From: CAYWFP01 sp964457365
GTDB taxonomy: Bacteria > Planctomycetota > SZUA-567
Assembly: GCA_964457365.1 (NCBI GenBank)
Contig: CAYWFP010000014.1
Coordinates: 1-53,699, forward strand
Direction of reading: 5' to 3'
DNA length: 53,699 bases
Shown here: positions 43,455-51,778 of the stretch, in pieces
How positions within the stretch are numbered: the first letter of the stretch is position 1
How the letters are laid out: each line of letters begins with the position of its first letter
The notes under the pieces: generated by a model
Told to the model about the DNA's origin: nothing
The model's input: the letters and a program-made list of their open reading frames with translations, nothing else
The model's database searches: none
Translations under genes and position numbers: made by a program

Positions 43455-44287
43455 CAGTTTGTTTCCAGGCTTTCCAGAAGCGCCTGCACTTCTTGATCGC
43501 TCAGGCGGCTCTTGTGGTGCCATGCGAGATTTCGCTCCGCCACCGGCAATCCCTTCCCCTTGACAGTGTGGCAGATCATGGCTGTCGGATGTCCGGTTTC
43601 GGCAGGAATAGAAGCGAAAGCTGCACGTAGCGCTGCGACGTCATGTCCGTTCACTTCGCGGACCGAGAAACCGAAGCTCTGCCATTTCTCGGCAAATGGC
43701 TCCAGCTCCAGCACCAATTTAGTTGTTCCATAGGATTGTTGCTTGTTGTAATCGATAACTGCCACGAGATTATCGAGGCGATGTTTGGATGCGCACATCG
43801 CCGCTTCCCAGACGCTTCCTTCGTTGCATTCTCCGTCGCCCATGACGACGAAGACGCGCCACTCGGCTCGAGTCATGCGTGCGTGCAGCGCACGTCCCAG
43901 GCCGATGGACAAGCCGTGCCCGAGGCTGCCGGTAGTCGCTTCGACCCCCGGAATCTTACGTCGTTCGGGATGACCGCCTAGGATCGCGCCGGGTTTGCAA
44001 AAGTTCCAGAGGTGCGCTTCCTCAAAAAAACCTTTTTCCGCCAGCAACGGATACAACGCCAAGCAGCCATGGCCCTTGCTGAGAATGCAACGATCCCGCG
44101 CGGCCCACTCCGGCTCCTCCGGCTTGAGCCGAAGCACGTCGTCATACAACACCCGCAGAATCTCGACCAGACTCAACGCTGCGCCCACGTGCCCACGGCC
44201 GGCCGCGTGAAGGATATCGATGATCGTTCGCCGCAGGGCGATGGAGCGTTGATCCAGTTGCGTCGTTTCCGGCATTGCTTCACTCAT
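43454..44287 (-). CDS. Transketolase-like N-terminal (TPP-binding) subunit
   Basis: A 277-residue protein with the thiamine diphosphate domain: GRGHVGAALSLVEIL, RCILSKGHGCLALYPLLAEK, ATTGSLGHGLSIGLGRA and the TPP motif MGDGECNEGSVWEA with NKQQSYG about 30 residues on. Together with the next gene it forms one transketolase-type enzyme. Its start overlaps the kinase-like gene by 8 bp. Being embedded in a sugar-modification operon rather than a pentose-phosphate context, it probably makes a ketose precursor (for example sedoheptulose 7-phosphate) or adds a two-carbon branch; both are inference. Confidence 0.87.
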   Translation of the reverse strand: MSEAMPETTQLDQRSIALRRTIIDILHAAGRGHVGAALSLVEILRVLYDDVLRLKPEEPEWAARDRCILSKGHGCLALYPLLAEKGFFEEAHLWNFCKPGAILGGHPERRKIPGVEATTGSLGHGLSIGLGRALHARMTRAEWRVFVVMGDGECNEGSVWEAAMCASKHRLDNLVAVIDYNKQQSYGTTKLVLELEPFAEKWQSFGFSVREVNGHDVAALRAAFASIPAETGHPTAMICHTVKGKGLPVAERNLAWHHKSRLSDQEVQALLESLETN

Positions 44288-45299
44288 CGGTCAGCCATCC
44301 AGGAAGATCCGCCTGCGCTTGCGCGAGAAATCGGCGCGCGCGGGCCAATTGTACCTGTTGATGCCCGGCAACGAAATTCTCATTACCCAGAGAAAAAGAA
44401 CGAGAACTGTTGTTGGCAGGCAAAAACTCGTTCAGGCAGATCAAGCACCATTTCAAGGCGTGTAAAGGATAACAAAGCCGAACTCGAAACGCAAGGCGCT
44501 CGTCCGCAGCATAAATAGACCATAAGGCTTGCCAGAAACGTTTCCGGTCCGCTGTTGCCAAGTCCATCCCGGGGTGCATCAAGGTATCGCAGATCAACTT
44601 GGCCGGATCATCCCAGCCGAAGTATTCGAAATCCAGGAAGTTCAACGTCCCGTCGGGCCTTCGAATAGCGTTGTGCAGCCCGAAGTCCGAAGGGCTTAGC
44701 GTCTGCCGAATCTTCGGCAAAGACTCCTGCAGGTCAATTCCCGCAGAACGCGCCCCCTTCCGAAAGGAGGGGAGTACTGCGTCACTCGCCTTTCCCCAGT
44801 CGTCCAGAAGATTTCGGATCGAGGCAGGCCCCAGATCGTCAAAACGTCTTCGCCGCCTCTCAAGCGAGCAAATCATCATTTCCAGGCAAAGCCCGTCATC
44901 CGAGGCAGATGAAAACTGCGCTGCATCCGGATGCAGGCGCTGCGCGTGAAGCCTTTCCAAAAAAGACGCCATAGCCTCCAGATCTGTTTGTGTCATCTCG
45001 CCCGTGTAGGGCCTCTCTCCCTCGATCAGCGTATAAGCGCCCAGTCGGGCCGCGTCGTCGTGATCCAGCGGTTCGGGGATTGCTCGTTCACCATGTTCCC
45101 AGAGAAACCGCAGTGCGGAAAACTCGACCTGCAACCGATCTCGACGGTTGTCATCGTAATACGTCTTGACGATGAACTGCTCCCCGTCGGCGGTCTCGAC
45201 GCAATAGGCGCGGTTGTTCCGTCCTCCACTCAAAGGTTGCAGTCGCGTGACGGAGCTTCCGAAACGTTTCTCGATCCATTGCTGCAGCTCATGTTCCAT
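44280..45299 (-). CDS. Aminoglycoside-phosphotransferase-family kinase
   Basis: A 338-residue protein with an APH/choline-kinase-like fold. VTRLQPLSGGRNNRAYCVE and QFIVKTYYDD (ATP lysine) form the N-lobe; the catalytic loop is LSPSDFGLHNAI (Asp with Asn five residues on) and the metal site is LNFLDFEYFGWDDPAKLICD, with DFE where DxD is common. Small-molecule kinases of this group phosphorylate hydroxyls. ATG 45299 is used because earlier starts run through the HAD gene; the overlap is 11 bp. Pairing with a HAD phosphatase and transketolase suggests a phosphorylated sugar intermediate. Confidence 0.78.
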   Translation of the reverse strand: MEHELQQWIEKRFGSSVTRLQPLSGGRNNRAYCVETADGEQFIVKTYYDDNRRDRLQVEFSALRFLWEHGERAIPEPLDHDDAARLGAYTLIEGERPYTGEMTQTDLEAMASFLERLHAQRLHPDAAQFSSASDDGLCLEMMICSLERRRRRFDDLGPASIRNLLDDWGKASDAVLPSFRKGARSAGIDLQESLPKIRQTLSPSDFGLHNAIRRPDGTLNFLDFEYFGWDDPAKLICDTLMHPGMDLATADRKRFWQALWSIYAADERLAFRVRLCYPLHALKWCLICLNEFLPANNSSRSFSLGNENFVAGHQQVQLARARRFLAQAQADLPGWLTDE

Positions 45300-45921
45300 C
45301 GCACTCACCACATATATGCTCCGCGATCGCCTGCCAGGAAGTAAAGATGTTTGCATCTTCATGATCTGGATATGCATGCGGGGAATAAAGAAGTTTCTTG
45401 GTCGCTTTCGGAAAGGTAGGTTCTCGAAGCAACTCGACGAGATCGTCAACAAACCAATCGCAGGCGAGGTCTCGAATCCGGAAAAGCTTCTCTGTGCGAG
45501 TAGTGCAAAAGTGTACGGCGGAAGCATCCAATCCCAGCCTGTCTGAATCGAAGAAGCAATTAACCTTTAGCCAATCGAACGCCGCCTGATGCAGATCGTT
45601 CGCTTCCGTCGCGGCGGCGGCATTTTTGGTCTTGTGGCTGATGATGACGATCCGAATGTCCCGGCGACTTATCGCTTCAAGCGCTTGCGGTGCGCTCGCC
45701 GCCACTTCCGCTTCCTGGATTCGCGGCCCATACGCCTCCGCCTGCAGGCGCTGCCACGCTGCTTCGCCGTTCTCCAGGCGACGTACTCGATCACGCACAT
45801 CCTGTTTGACGCGCGGACAGCTCGGTTCGATCAAGCCTCGCTCACAGGCGAGACGATGGAAAAGTTCATCGTAGATTGCCAGCGTATTGTCGAAGTCGAC
45901 ACCCAGGACGCGAAACGACAT
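45289..45921 (-). CDS. HAD-family hydrolase
   Basis: A 210-residue haloacid-dehalogenase-type protein. Motif I is LGVDFDNTLAIYD (two catalytic aspartates), motif II IVIISHKTKNAA, and motif III/IV WFVDDLVELLREP. A helical cap of roughly 60 residues follows motif I. Substrate cannot be read; most such proteins are phosphatases. It is 30 bp downstream of the radical SAM gene and overlaps the kinase by 11 bp, so a phosphate-ester intermediate is probably removed here. Confidence 0.78.
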   Translation of the reverse strand: MSFRVLGVDFDNTLAIYDELFHRLACERGLIEPSCPRVKQDVRDRVRRLENGEAAWQRLQAEAYGPRIQEAEVAASAPQALEAISRRDIRIVIISHKTKNAAAATEANDLHQAAFDWLKVNCFFDSDRLGLDASAVHFCTTRTEKLFRIRDLACDWFVDDLVELLREPTFPKATKKLLYSPHAYPDHEDANIFTSWQAIAEHICGECDGT

Positions 45922-45951
45922 GGCATACCTCGGTCAGGCGGCATTTACAGC

Positions 45952-47022
45952 TCAAATGAAATTCACGTGCGCGGGCGGATGCTGCAACTCCCAGAGGTAG
46001 CGGTTGATCGCATCCATCCTGCAGTTGACGCGGCAGTCGCAGACGTCGAGTTCGTTTCGCACCCACTCCAACGACGCGCGGCGTTTCTCGCCGGTCCAGA
46101 TCGACTCGAAGGTTTCTTCGGTGATATTGCCGTAGAGGAAGCGTTCGTCCTCGAGGTAGATGCTGCAACCCCAGACACCGCCGCCCGCGTCGATATAGCT
46201 CCAGAATGGGAGCGCCAGGCAGCGCTTGTACGGACGGCCAGCTTCGTCCCATTTCTTCATTGTCTCCAAACGGAAGATAGCGGAGAAGGTATTGGTATTC
46301 AATTCGGCGAGTTCGTCGGCCAGCGCCAGATCCTGCTCGTAGCGAATATCCCGGTACGCTGTCGTATGGCTTTGCGTATGCTGGCTGTAAGGTTTGACCA
46401 CGAGGTAATCCATGCCGATCTCGCATGCTTTCCGGGCCAACGACACGACTTCATCGCGATTCTCCGGAAGCAGGATCAACTGCATGCCGAGGGTGCACCT
46501 CCAACCGTTCTCGGCCTTGAGTTCGGCCGCGCGCGTCATGTTTCCGATAACGCGTTCGAAATCTCCGGGCTTACAAGAGTGGATCTTCGCGTACGTCTCC
46601 GGTGTGCCGGCGTTGATGCTCACCTTGATCCAGGCGCAGTGCGGCAGCACCGCACGGGCGCGCTCCTCGTTCATCAGCACGGCATTGGTCGTCAGTGACG
46701 CGTCGATGCCGGCGGTCGTGGTCGCGGCGACGATCTCGCACATGTCCGGGTGCAGAAACGGTTCGCCCTCGCCGGCGTACATGATGCTCTTGACGCCGAG
46801 ACGCCCCATCTCGGTCAGTCGGGTCTCGAGCATCGCCGTATCCAAGCGCCGGTTTTGATATCCCATAAAATCCAATCCGCAAAAAACGCAGCGGTGGTTG
46901 CACTGTCCTGTCGGGCTGACCTCGATATACAGCGGGTACACGTTCTCGCCCGCGCGCCATGCGGTCACTCGTTCAGGATGATAGATCAATTTGTGGCTGT
47001 CAATGCGATATTTGTCGCTCAT
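45952..47022 (-). CDS. Radical SAM enzyme with SPASM-like C-terminus
   Basis: A 356-residue radical SAM protein. Cys41, Cys45 and Cys48 form the cluster motif in PTGQCNHRCVFCGLDF; VKSIMYAGEGEPFLHP and WIKVSINAGTPETYAKIHS follow. C-terminal cysteines (KRCLALPFW, VWGCSIYLED, DVCDCRVNC) suggest one or more auxiliary clusters. It overlaps gmhA by 4 bp, linking it to heptose metabolism, and resembles the second radical SAM protein of the operon at 40780 in domain order but not closely in sequence. Oxidation, deoxygenation or epimerisation of a sugar phosphate are options. Confidence 0.82.
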   Translation of the reverse strand: MSDKYRIDSHKLIYHPERVTAWRAGENVYPLYIEVSPTGQCNHRCVFCGLDFMGYQNRRLDTAMLETRLTEMGRLGVKSIMYAGEGEPFLHPDMCEIVAATTTAGIDASLTTNAVLMNEERARAVLPHCAWIKVSINAGTPETYAKIHSCKPGDFERVIGNMTRAAELKAENGWRCTLGMQLILLPENRDEVVSLARKACEIGMDYLVVKPYSQHTQSHTTAYRDIRYEQDLALADELAELNTNTFSAIFRLETMKKWDEAGRPYKRCLALPFWSYIDAGGGVWGCSIYLEDERFLYGNITEETFESIWTGEKRRASLEWVRNELDVCDCRVNCRMDAINRYLWELQHPPAHVNFI

Positions 47023-47606
47023 GATCCCCCGTTTTGTCCATCGATCTCGACCAGGTCCATCCAGTAATGCAGAACAGCGGCATGAGATGTTTCGGCCTCG
47101 CTATACGTCTGCGCCGGGATGTAAAAATTCAGCACTCCTTTTTGGCGCAACGGATTCCCGGCCTGCATCGCCGAGAGCGTTACCGTGTTCAGTTCGTGCT
47201 CCCGCGCCCAGTCCACGGCGGCCAGAACGTTCGGTGAAGCGCCGGAACTGCTGATCGCTACGAGCATGTCTCCGGCCGAAGCACGCCGGCGCAAGGGCTC
47301 CACGAAGACCTGATCATATCCCATGTCATTCGAGATCGCGGTGATCAAGGCGACGTCGGTAAAAACCTGAGTGTGAAGACGCGCGTTCTTGGCCAGATCG
47401 GCGGCCATATGACTGGCCATCGAAGCGCTGGCGCCGTTACCGATCAGGTAAATCGTTTGTCGTTGCTGGCGGAGCATCGCCGTCAGGGTGCGCCATTGCG
47501 CGAAACCTTCATCCGGCGAGAGTGCTTCTGCCTCAGCCCCACTCACCTCCATGCCTGCCAGCAGCTGGCATATCCGCTTTCGGTGCTGCATCCAGGACGC
47601 GTCCAT
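47019..47606 (-). CDS. gmhA: Phosphoheptose isomerase-like SIS protein
   Basis: A 195-residue SIS-domain protein matching GmhA, which isomerises sedoheptulose 7-phosphate to D-glycero-D-manno-heptose 7-phosphate. Key segments are TIYLIGNGASASMASHMAAD, AISNDMGYDQVFVEPL and MLVAISSSGASPNVL. The catalytic Glu/His region is harder to place, and a related phosphosugar isomerase is possible. It lies 10 bp downstream of the HldE-like gene and overlaps the radical SAM gene by 4 bp, which supports the heptose assignment. Confidence 0.82.
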   Translation of the reverse strand: MDASWMQHRKRICQLLAGMEVSGAEAEALSPDEGFAQWRTLTAMLRQQRQTIYLIGNGASASMASHMAADLAKNARLHTQVFTDVALITAISNDMGYDQVFVEPLRRRASAGDMLVAISSSGASPNVLAAVDWAREHELNTVTLSAMQAGNPLRQKGVLNFYIPAQTYSEAETSHAAVLHYWMDLVEIDGQNGGS

Positions 47607-47616
47607 CCATCTCCTC

Positions 47617-49143
47617 TCAGCGCAGCAGGCTCGCGATATGGGCGCTCATCTCCTCCATGCGGATCGAACGTTCGTTGCCCATGATGCGGCAAGCCTCCGC
47701 GCCCGCCACGTTGCCGATAAAGGCGATCAGTTCCGGTGGCAATCCAGCGGCCACGCACGGCGCGGTCAACGCCAGGAAGGCATCTCCGGCGCCGATGCGG
47801 TCGACGAGCTTGATGGCGAAGGCGGGCACTTCGGTGAAGCCTTTGTCCAGTTCGTAATACAAGCCGCCCCGTTTGCCGCGGGTCACCATGAAATGCGGGC
47901 AGCTCATCCGCCGGGCAATTCCCTCGATGATTACGCGGATATCGGCGCTCGAATCGCGTGCCTCCAAGTGTGCTTCGGCCTCGTCGATCGAGACGTAATC
48001 GGCACGCGGGTACTTGCTGACGAAATTGAATCCGCGGTTACCGGCGTTGATCTGTGCATTCACCGCGAGAAAGTTCGCCTTTTCGCAGAGCAGGTTGATC
48101 GAGCGTTCGCCAAAAAGGCCGTGACCGTAATCAGCGACGATTACCACGTCGTATTCGGGGAGTAATGCCACCAGCTTCTCACAGAAAGCATCCTCGTCGG
48201 AGCCTTCCAAAGGCGCATCATTGATGTGATATACCTCGAACAGCTTTACCGCCATGTATTCCTCGAGGATACGATGTTTCGCCACTGTCGGGCTGTTGTT
48301 CTTGGTAATAAATTCGGCGGCGATCTTCTCGTGCAGGGATTCGCGGACAAATGCTTCCCGTGAATCGCGATCTCCCAGGTAGGAAAGTACGCCGACGTGC
48401 TCGCAGAAATCGGCCAGATGATTGGCGATCGCGAGAATGCCGCCGGCATATGCCTTCTCGTGAAGATGCTTGGCCGCGAGGATCGGCTCCTTGTTCGATT
48501 TGTTCATGACCAGGCAGAATTGATACTCGTCGATAATCGTCTCGCCAATGGTCAAGACTTTTAGTTTACGGATCTTTTTGAGTTCGTCGCAGATCTGGTC
48601 CGCCGTATAACGCTTGCGAAAATCCTGCAGGAAGATCGTGGCTTCCGGGCTGAAGATGTCGAGGTGCCGGTTGATCAGACTGGAGGCGCTGTACCCGTCG
48701 CCATCGATCTGCACGAACGTGCCGCCCAGCGATTCAACCAGGGCCTTCTCTTTCGATAAAATCGTCTCATGTTCTCGCATGGACTTTTCGCGAAAGGTGC
48801 CGCGCACGAAGACATCCGGACGGATTCGCCGGATTGCTTCCAGTGAATCCGCCTCGGGACAGATGGCGATCAGATTCACGCAGTCCAACGCAGCCAACGC
48901 CTGCGCGCGCAATTCCTGCGAAAACGCCGGCGGTGCCTCTCCCGGTGCGAATTGTGCGTCGCCGCGCACCGTCACAACCAACACGTCGCCGTGCGCACAG
49001 GCATGCTGCAGGTAATGGATGTATCCGACGTGGAGAATGTCGAAGACGCCGTGGCAATGAACGATCCGCCGGCCGGCCGATCGCATCGGTGCCAGCTTCT
49101 CTTCGATTCTCGATAAGTATCCGATCTTTTCGGATGTATTCAT
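47617..49143 (-). CDS. HldE-like bifunctional enzyme with swapped domain order
   Basis: A 508-residue protein. Residues about 20-150 are a cytidylyltransferase-fold domain (IVHCHGVFDILHVGYIHYL, then FVRGTFREKSM), and residues about 190-508 a PfkB-type kinase (LTIGETIIDEYQF, VIVADYGHGLFG, catalytic loop VDRIGAGDAFLA). E. coli HldE has the kinase first and the nucleotidyltransferase second. Both motifs are intact apart from HVGY in place of HxGH. The likely products are heptose 1,7-bisphosphate and an NDP-heptose. ATG 49143 has GGAG five bases upstream; a 45-residue longer reading overlaps the next gene. Confidence 0.85.
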   Translation of the reverse strand: MNTSEKIGYLSRIEEKLAPMRSAGRRIVHCHGVFDILHVGYIHYLQHACAHGDVLVVTVRGDAQFAPGEAPPAFSQELRAQALAALDCVNLIAICPEADSLEAIRRIRPDVFVRGTFREKSMREHETILSKEKALVESLGGTFVQIDGDGYSASSLINRHLDIFSPEATIFLQDFRKRYTADQICDELKKIRKLKVLTIGETIIDEYQFCLVMNKSNKEPILAAKHLHEKAYAGGILAIANHLADFCEHVGVLSYLGDRDSREAFVRESLHEKIAAEFITKNNSPTVAKHRILEEYMAVKLFEVYHINDAPLEGSDEDAFCEKLVALLPEYDVVIVADYGHGLFGERSINLLCEKANFLAVNAQINAGNRGFNFVSKYPRADYVSIDEAEAHLEARDSSADIRVIIEGIARRMSCPHFMVTRGKRGGLYYELDKGFTEVPAFAIKLVDRIGAGDAFLALTAPCVAAGLPPELIAFIGNVAGAEACRIMGNERSIRMEEMSAHIASLLR

Positions 49144-49183
49144 TACGGCTCCATCATCACCTGGGGGTGGCTCCACGTCGGCT

Positions 49184-50266
49184 TCAGAATTTTCCCGAAC
49201 GCAGATCCTCGTTGACGCGCGCGTAATCCTCGGGTGTACCGATATCCATCCAGTATTCGTGGATGGGAAAGCAGACAACTGTACGCCCCTGTTCGATCAG
49301 GATATCGATCAGGTCGGTCATGTCCATCTTGCGACCGAGCGGTATCTCCTTGCGGATCTCCGGTTCCATCAAATAGATGCCGGCGTTGACGTTGAATTTC
49401 AGCACCGGTTTTTCGCGCAATTGGCGAACATGCACGCCCTCGACCTCGACCACGCCATAAGGGACGGGGACGTCATACGCCCGCACGCCGACGGTCAGCG
49501 CCGCCTTGTGTTCCTGATGAAAGGCCAGCAGTTGCTTGAAATCGACCTTGGTCAGAATGTCGCCGTTCACTACCAGCAGCGGCCCTTCTACCGAAACATC
49601 CATCAACGCCAACGCCCCGGCAGTCCCCATCGGTTGTTCTTCCTGAACATAACTGATATCTACGCCCATCTTTTCGCCGGAGCGAAAGTGGTCCTGGATC
49701 ACATTCGCATGGTAGTGCGTCGACAGGCAGATGCGGCCGATCCCGCTCTCGCGCAGATGATCGATCATATGCTCGAGAAGCGGCCGATCTGCCACTTCCA
49801 GCATCGGCTTGGGGGTGTCCTCGGTCAACGGTCTCAGGCGCCGGCCGTACCCGCCAGCCATGACCACCGCCTGCACGTGACTGAATGAGTCCACGACCAG
49901 ATCGTCCAGACATGCCAGGTCGCATACCCGCCCTTCGGCATCGAGCAAAGGCACTTGGCGCACGCCGCGTTCCGTCATCAGTTCGATCAACGCCTCGTCC
50001 GAGGTGCCGACCGGCGCCGTCGTGATCCGGTTTGACGGTTTGGTTTCGATCACTTTGTCGAGCGAATCGGATTGCATCATGCCATGCAGCAGGGCGCGGC
50101 GGATATCACCATCGGTGATGGTGCTGATAAGCCTTCTCTCTTGATTAACGATCAGCACAATTCCTTTCAAGGTTCGATTTATGCATTCCATTGCATCATT
50201 AATAGATGCTGACAATGGCAGGAGAATTCTTTCGACAATTTGGGAATGATGCTTGTTTATGGTCAT
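49184..50266 (-). CDS. CBS-domain sugar-phosphate nucleotidyltransferase, PtmE-like
   Basis: A 360-residue protein. Residues 1 to about 125 form a pair of CBS domains (SINDAMECINRTLKGIVLIV, then TERGVRQVPLLDAEGRV), followed by a nucleotidyltransferase: VVMAGGYGRRLRPLTEDTPKPML, MGTAGALALM, LLVVNGDILTKVDF. This architecture matches PtmE-type enzymes, which make GDP-glucosamine for legionaminic acid in Campylobacter, and some heptose guanylyltransferases. The CBS pair may sense a nucleotide. It overlaps the next gene upstream by 4 bp. Donor sugar unresolved: both a nonulosonate and a heptose pathway are in this window. Confidence 0.82.
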   Translation of the reverse strand: MTINKHHSQIVERILLPLSASINDAMECINRTLKGIVLIVNQERRLISTITDGDIRRALLHGMMQSDSLDKVIETKPSNRITTAPVGTSDEALIELMTERGVRQVPLLDAEGRVCDLACLDDLVVDSFSHVQAVVMAGGYGRRLRPLTEDTPKPMLEVADRPLLEHMIDHLRESGIGRICLSTHYHANVIQDHFRSGEKMGVDISYVQEEQPMGTAGALALMDVSVEGPLLVVNGDILTKVDFKQLLAFHQEHKAALTVGVRAYDVPVPYGVVEVEGVHVRQLREKPVLKFNVNAGIYLMEPEIRKEIPLGRKMDMTDLIDILIEQGRTVVCFPIHEYWMDIGTPEDYARVNEDLRSGKF

Positions 50267-51771
50267 ACCGATTCCCGAGCGCTAGAGTCTTCGGCATTAC
50301 CAGTATCTGGCATTGGCACAGAGAACTCCTCTGGATACTTTTCGTACAATCGTGCGACGGCCCTCTCCGCCATCTCGGGCACCAATTCCTTGCCCGCGTA
50401 GGACTCAGGAAAGCCGGGCAGTTCGAACGAGGTCTCCTCGATTGCCGCTGCCAGTGCGCGTCGCGAAAGGTCTAGCTCAGGAGTTGCAGTCGGCATGGCC
50501 AGCAATTCCCCGACAGCGCGCTCCGTATCCCGAAAGCTCTCGGCAATACGAACCGAAGGCAACCCCTCGACGGGATGAAAGCGATTGAAGACCAGGGCCG
50601 GGCGACCGAAGAGCACCGCTTCATGCGCCACCGTGCCGGCGATCGTAGCCACGAATGTCGACGCCTTGATCCAGTCCCAGCTATGAATTTTCGGATCGGC
50701 AAGAAGAACATTCGGCATCTGCCGCAGGGTTTCGTAATACCATCTGGAGCGAACTCCAAAAGACGTCGAATGCTCGCGAACCACGAGACGAACATCTGCC
50801 GGTAGAGATTTGGAAATCCAGGAGATCGCTTCCAAAGAATTTGTAAATTCATTGGAAGCCCATAGAAGCGCTACTTCGGGCTCAAGATGCAGAGGGAAAT
50901 ATACTATCCGTTTTCCTTCGAGTCGATCCGGCGTCACGCCATGCTTCGCTACATAGTGGTAGCTAGACCAACGACGAAAGCGTGAGGGGACCCATCCCAG
51001 CGGATGATAGGAAGCTTGTTTGCGCCGAGACAGCACAAACTCGCGCAATGCCCGCCGCAAAATATTCAGGCTCTGGGTGCATGCTCGCAGGAACGTATAA
51101 TCCGTCCGGGAATGTTCTGCTTGAGCCCACACGTCCTGTTTCATATCAAATGGGAGCTGTTCGGAAAGTGAGGCCGGGTTTTCTATATGCTTCCTGACCC
51201 GTTCAACCATGGCTTCGTTGCCCATGCCCGGATTGTCAATCCATTGCTGTCGTGTACCAATACGTGCTGTTGCGATGCCAATATTCAGAATTCCGTGATG
51301 AATAAATACTGCGTAAGAAACCGGAAAGGGAATGAGATCAATCACCATGTCTGGGGAGAAGCACTCTACGATATGCTCGGCATACCGGAACTGTTCGAGC
51401 AACTCGCGGCATTTTCGCTCACAAGGCCATGACGCACGCGCAATGGCTGGATAGCGATCCACATTCAGAAGATAGCCTCGGCCGAGTGCCCGGTCCTGTG
51501 CTGCCATCATCGAGAAGCGCACCCCGTACTTCTCTTCGACTGCCATGCATTGTGGAATAATCTGTGCTTCGTCCACTTCGTAGCTGAAGCCGGATAGATT
51601 TACAATTTTTTCGCCGAGATCCGGCAGCAGCTTCCGCAGCAGAATCTCGCAATTGATGTCTATTGTGACGAGTCGCACGTCATGCTCTTGATCCAGGCGC
51701 TTTGCCAGGGAAGCGAAGAACCCCTTCTGCTGGGAGAAAACCCGGATTATGATTTTACGCTTTTTTTTCAT
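50263..51771 (-). CDS. Capsule-type GT-B glycosyltransferase-like protein
   Basis: A 502-residue protein. The C-terminal domain has KRIVYFPLHLEPEVALLWAS, RLVVREHSTSFGVR and the loop FVATIAGTVAHEAVLFGRPALVF, features of capsule-polysaccharide (Kdo-transferase-like) GT-B enzymes. The N-terminal half has a Rossmann-like start (IIIRVFSQQKGFFASLAKRL). No membrane segment is seen. The donor is unknown. It begins 7 bp after the hexapeptide acyltransferase and is coupled by a 4-bp overlap to the CBS-nucleotidyltransferase, so it may use that enzyme's product. Confidence 0.7.
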   Translation of the reverse strand: MKKKRKIIIRVFSQQKGFFASLAKRLDQEHDVRLVTIDINCEILLRKLLPDLGEKIVNLSGFSYEVDEAQIIPQCMAVEEKYGVRFSMMAAQDRALGRGYLLNVDRYPAIARASWPCERKCRELLEQFRYAEHIVECFSPDMVIDLIPFPVSYAVFIHHGILNIGIATARIGTRQQWIDNPGMGNEAMVERVRKHIENPASLSEQLPFDMKQDVWAQAEHSRTDYTFLRACTQSLNILRRALREFVLSRRKQASYHPLGWVPSRFRRWSSYHYVAKHGVTPDRLEGKRIVYFPLHLEPEVALLWASNEFTNSLEAISWISKSLPADVRLVVREHSTSFGVRSRWYYETLRQMPNVLLADPKIHSWDWIKASTFVATIAGTVAHEAVLFGRPALVFNRFHPVEGLPSVRIAESFRDTERAVGELLAMPTATPELDLSRRALAAAIEETSFELPGFPESYAGKELVPEMAERAVARLYEKYPEEFSVPMPDTGNAEDSSARESV

Positions 51772-51778
51772 CTTTTCC

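Noticed and set aside
45589..46698. 369-codon plus-strand frame
   Set aside because: Antisense to the HAD and radical SAM genes, both with intact catalytic motifs.
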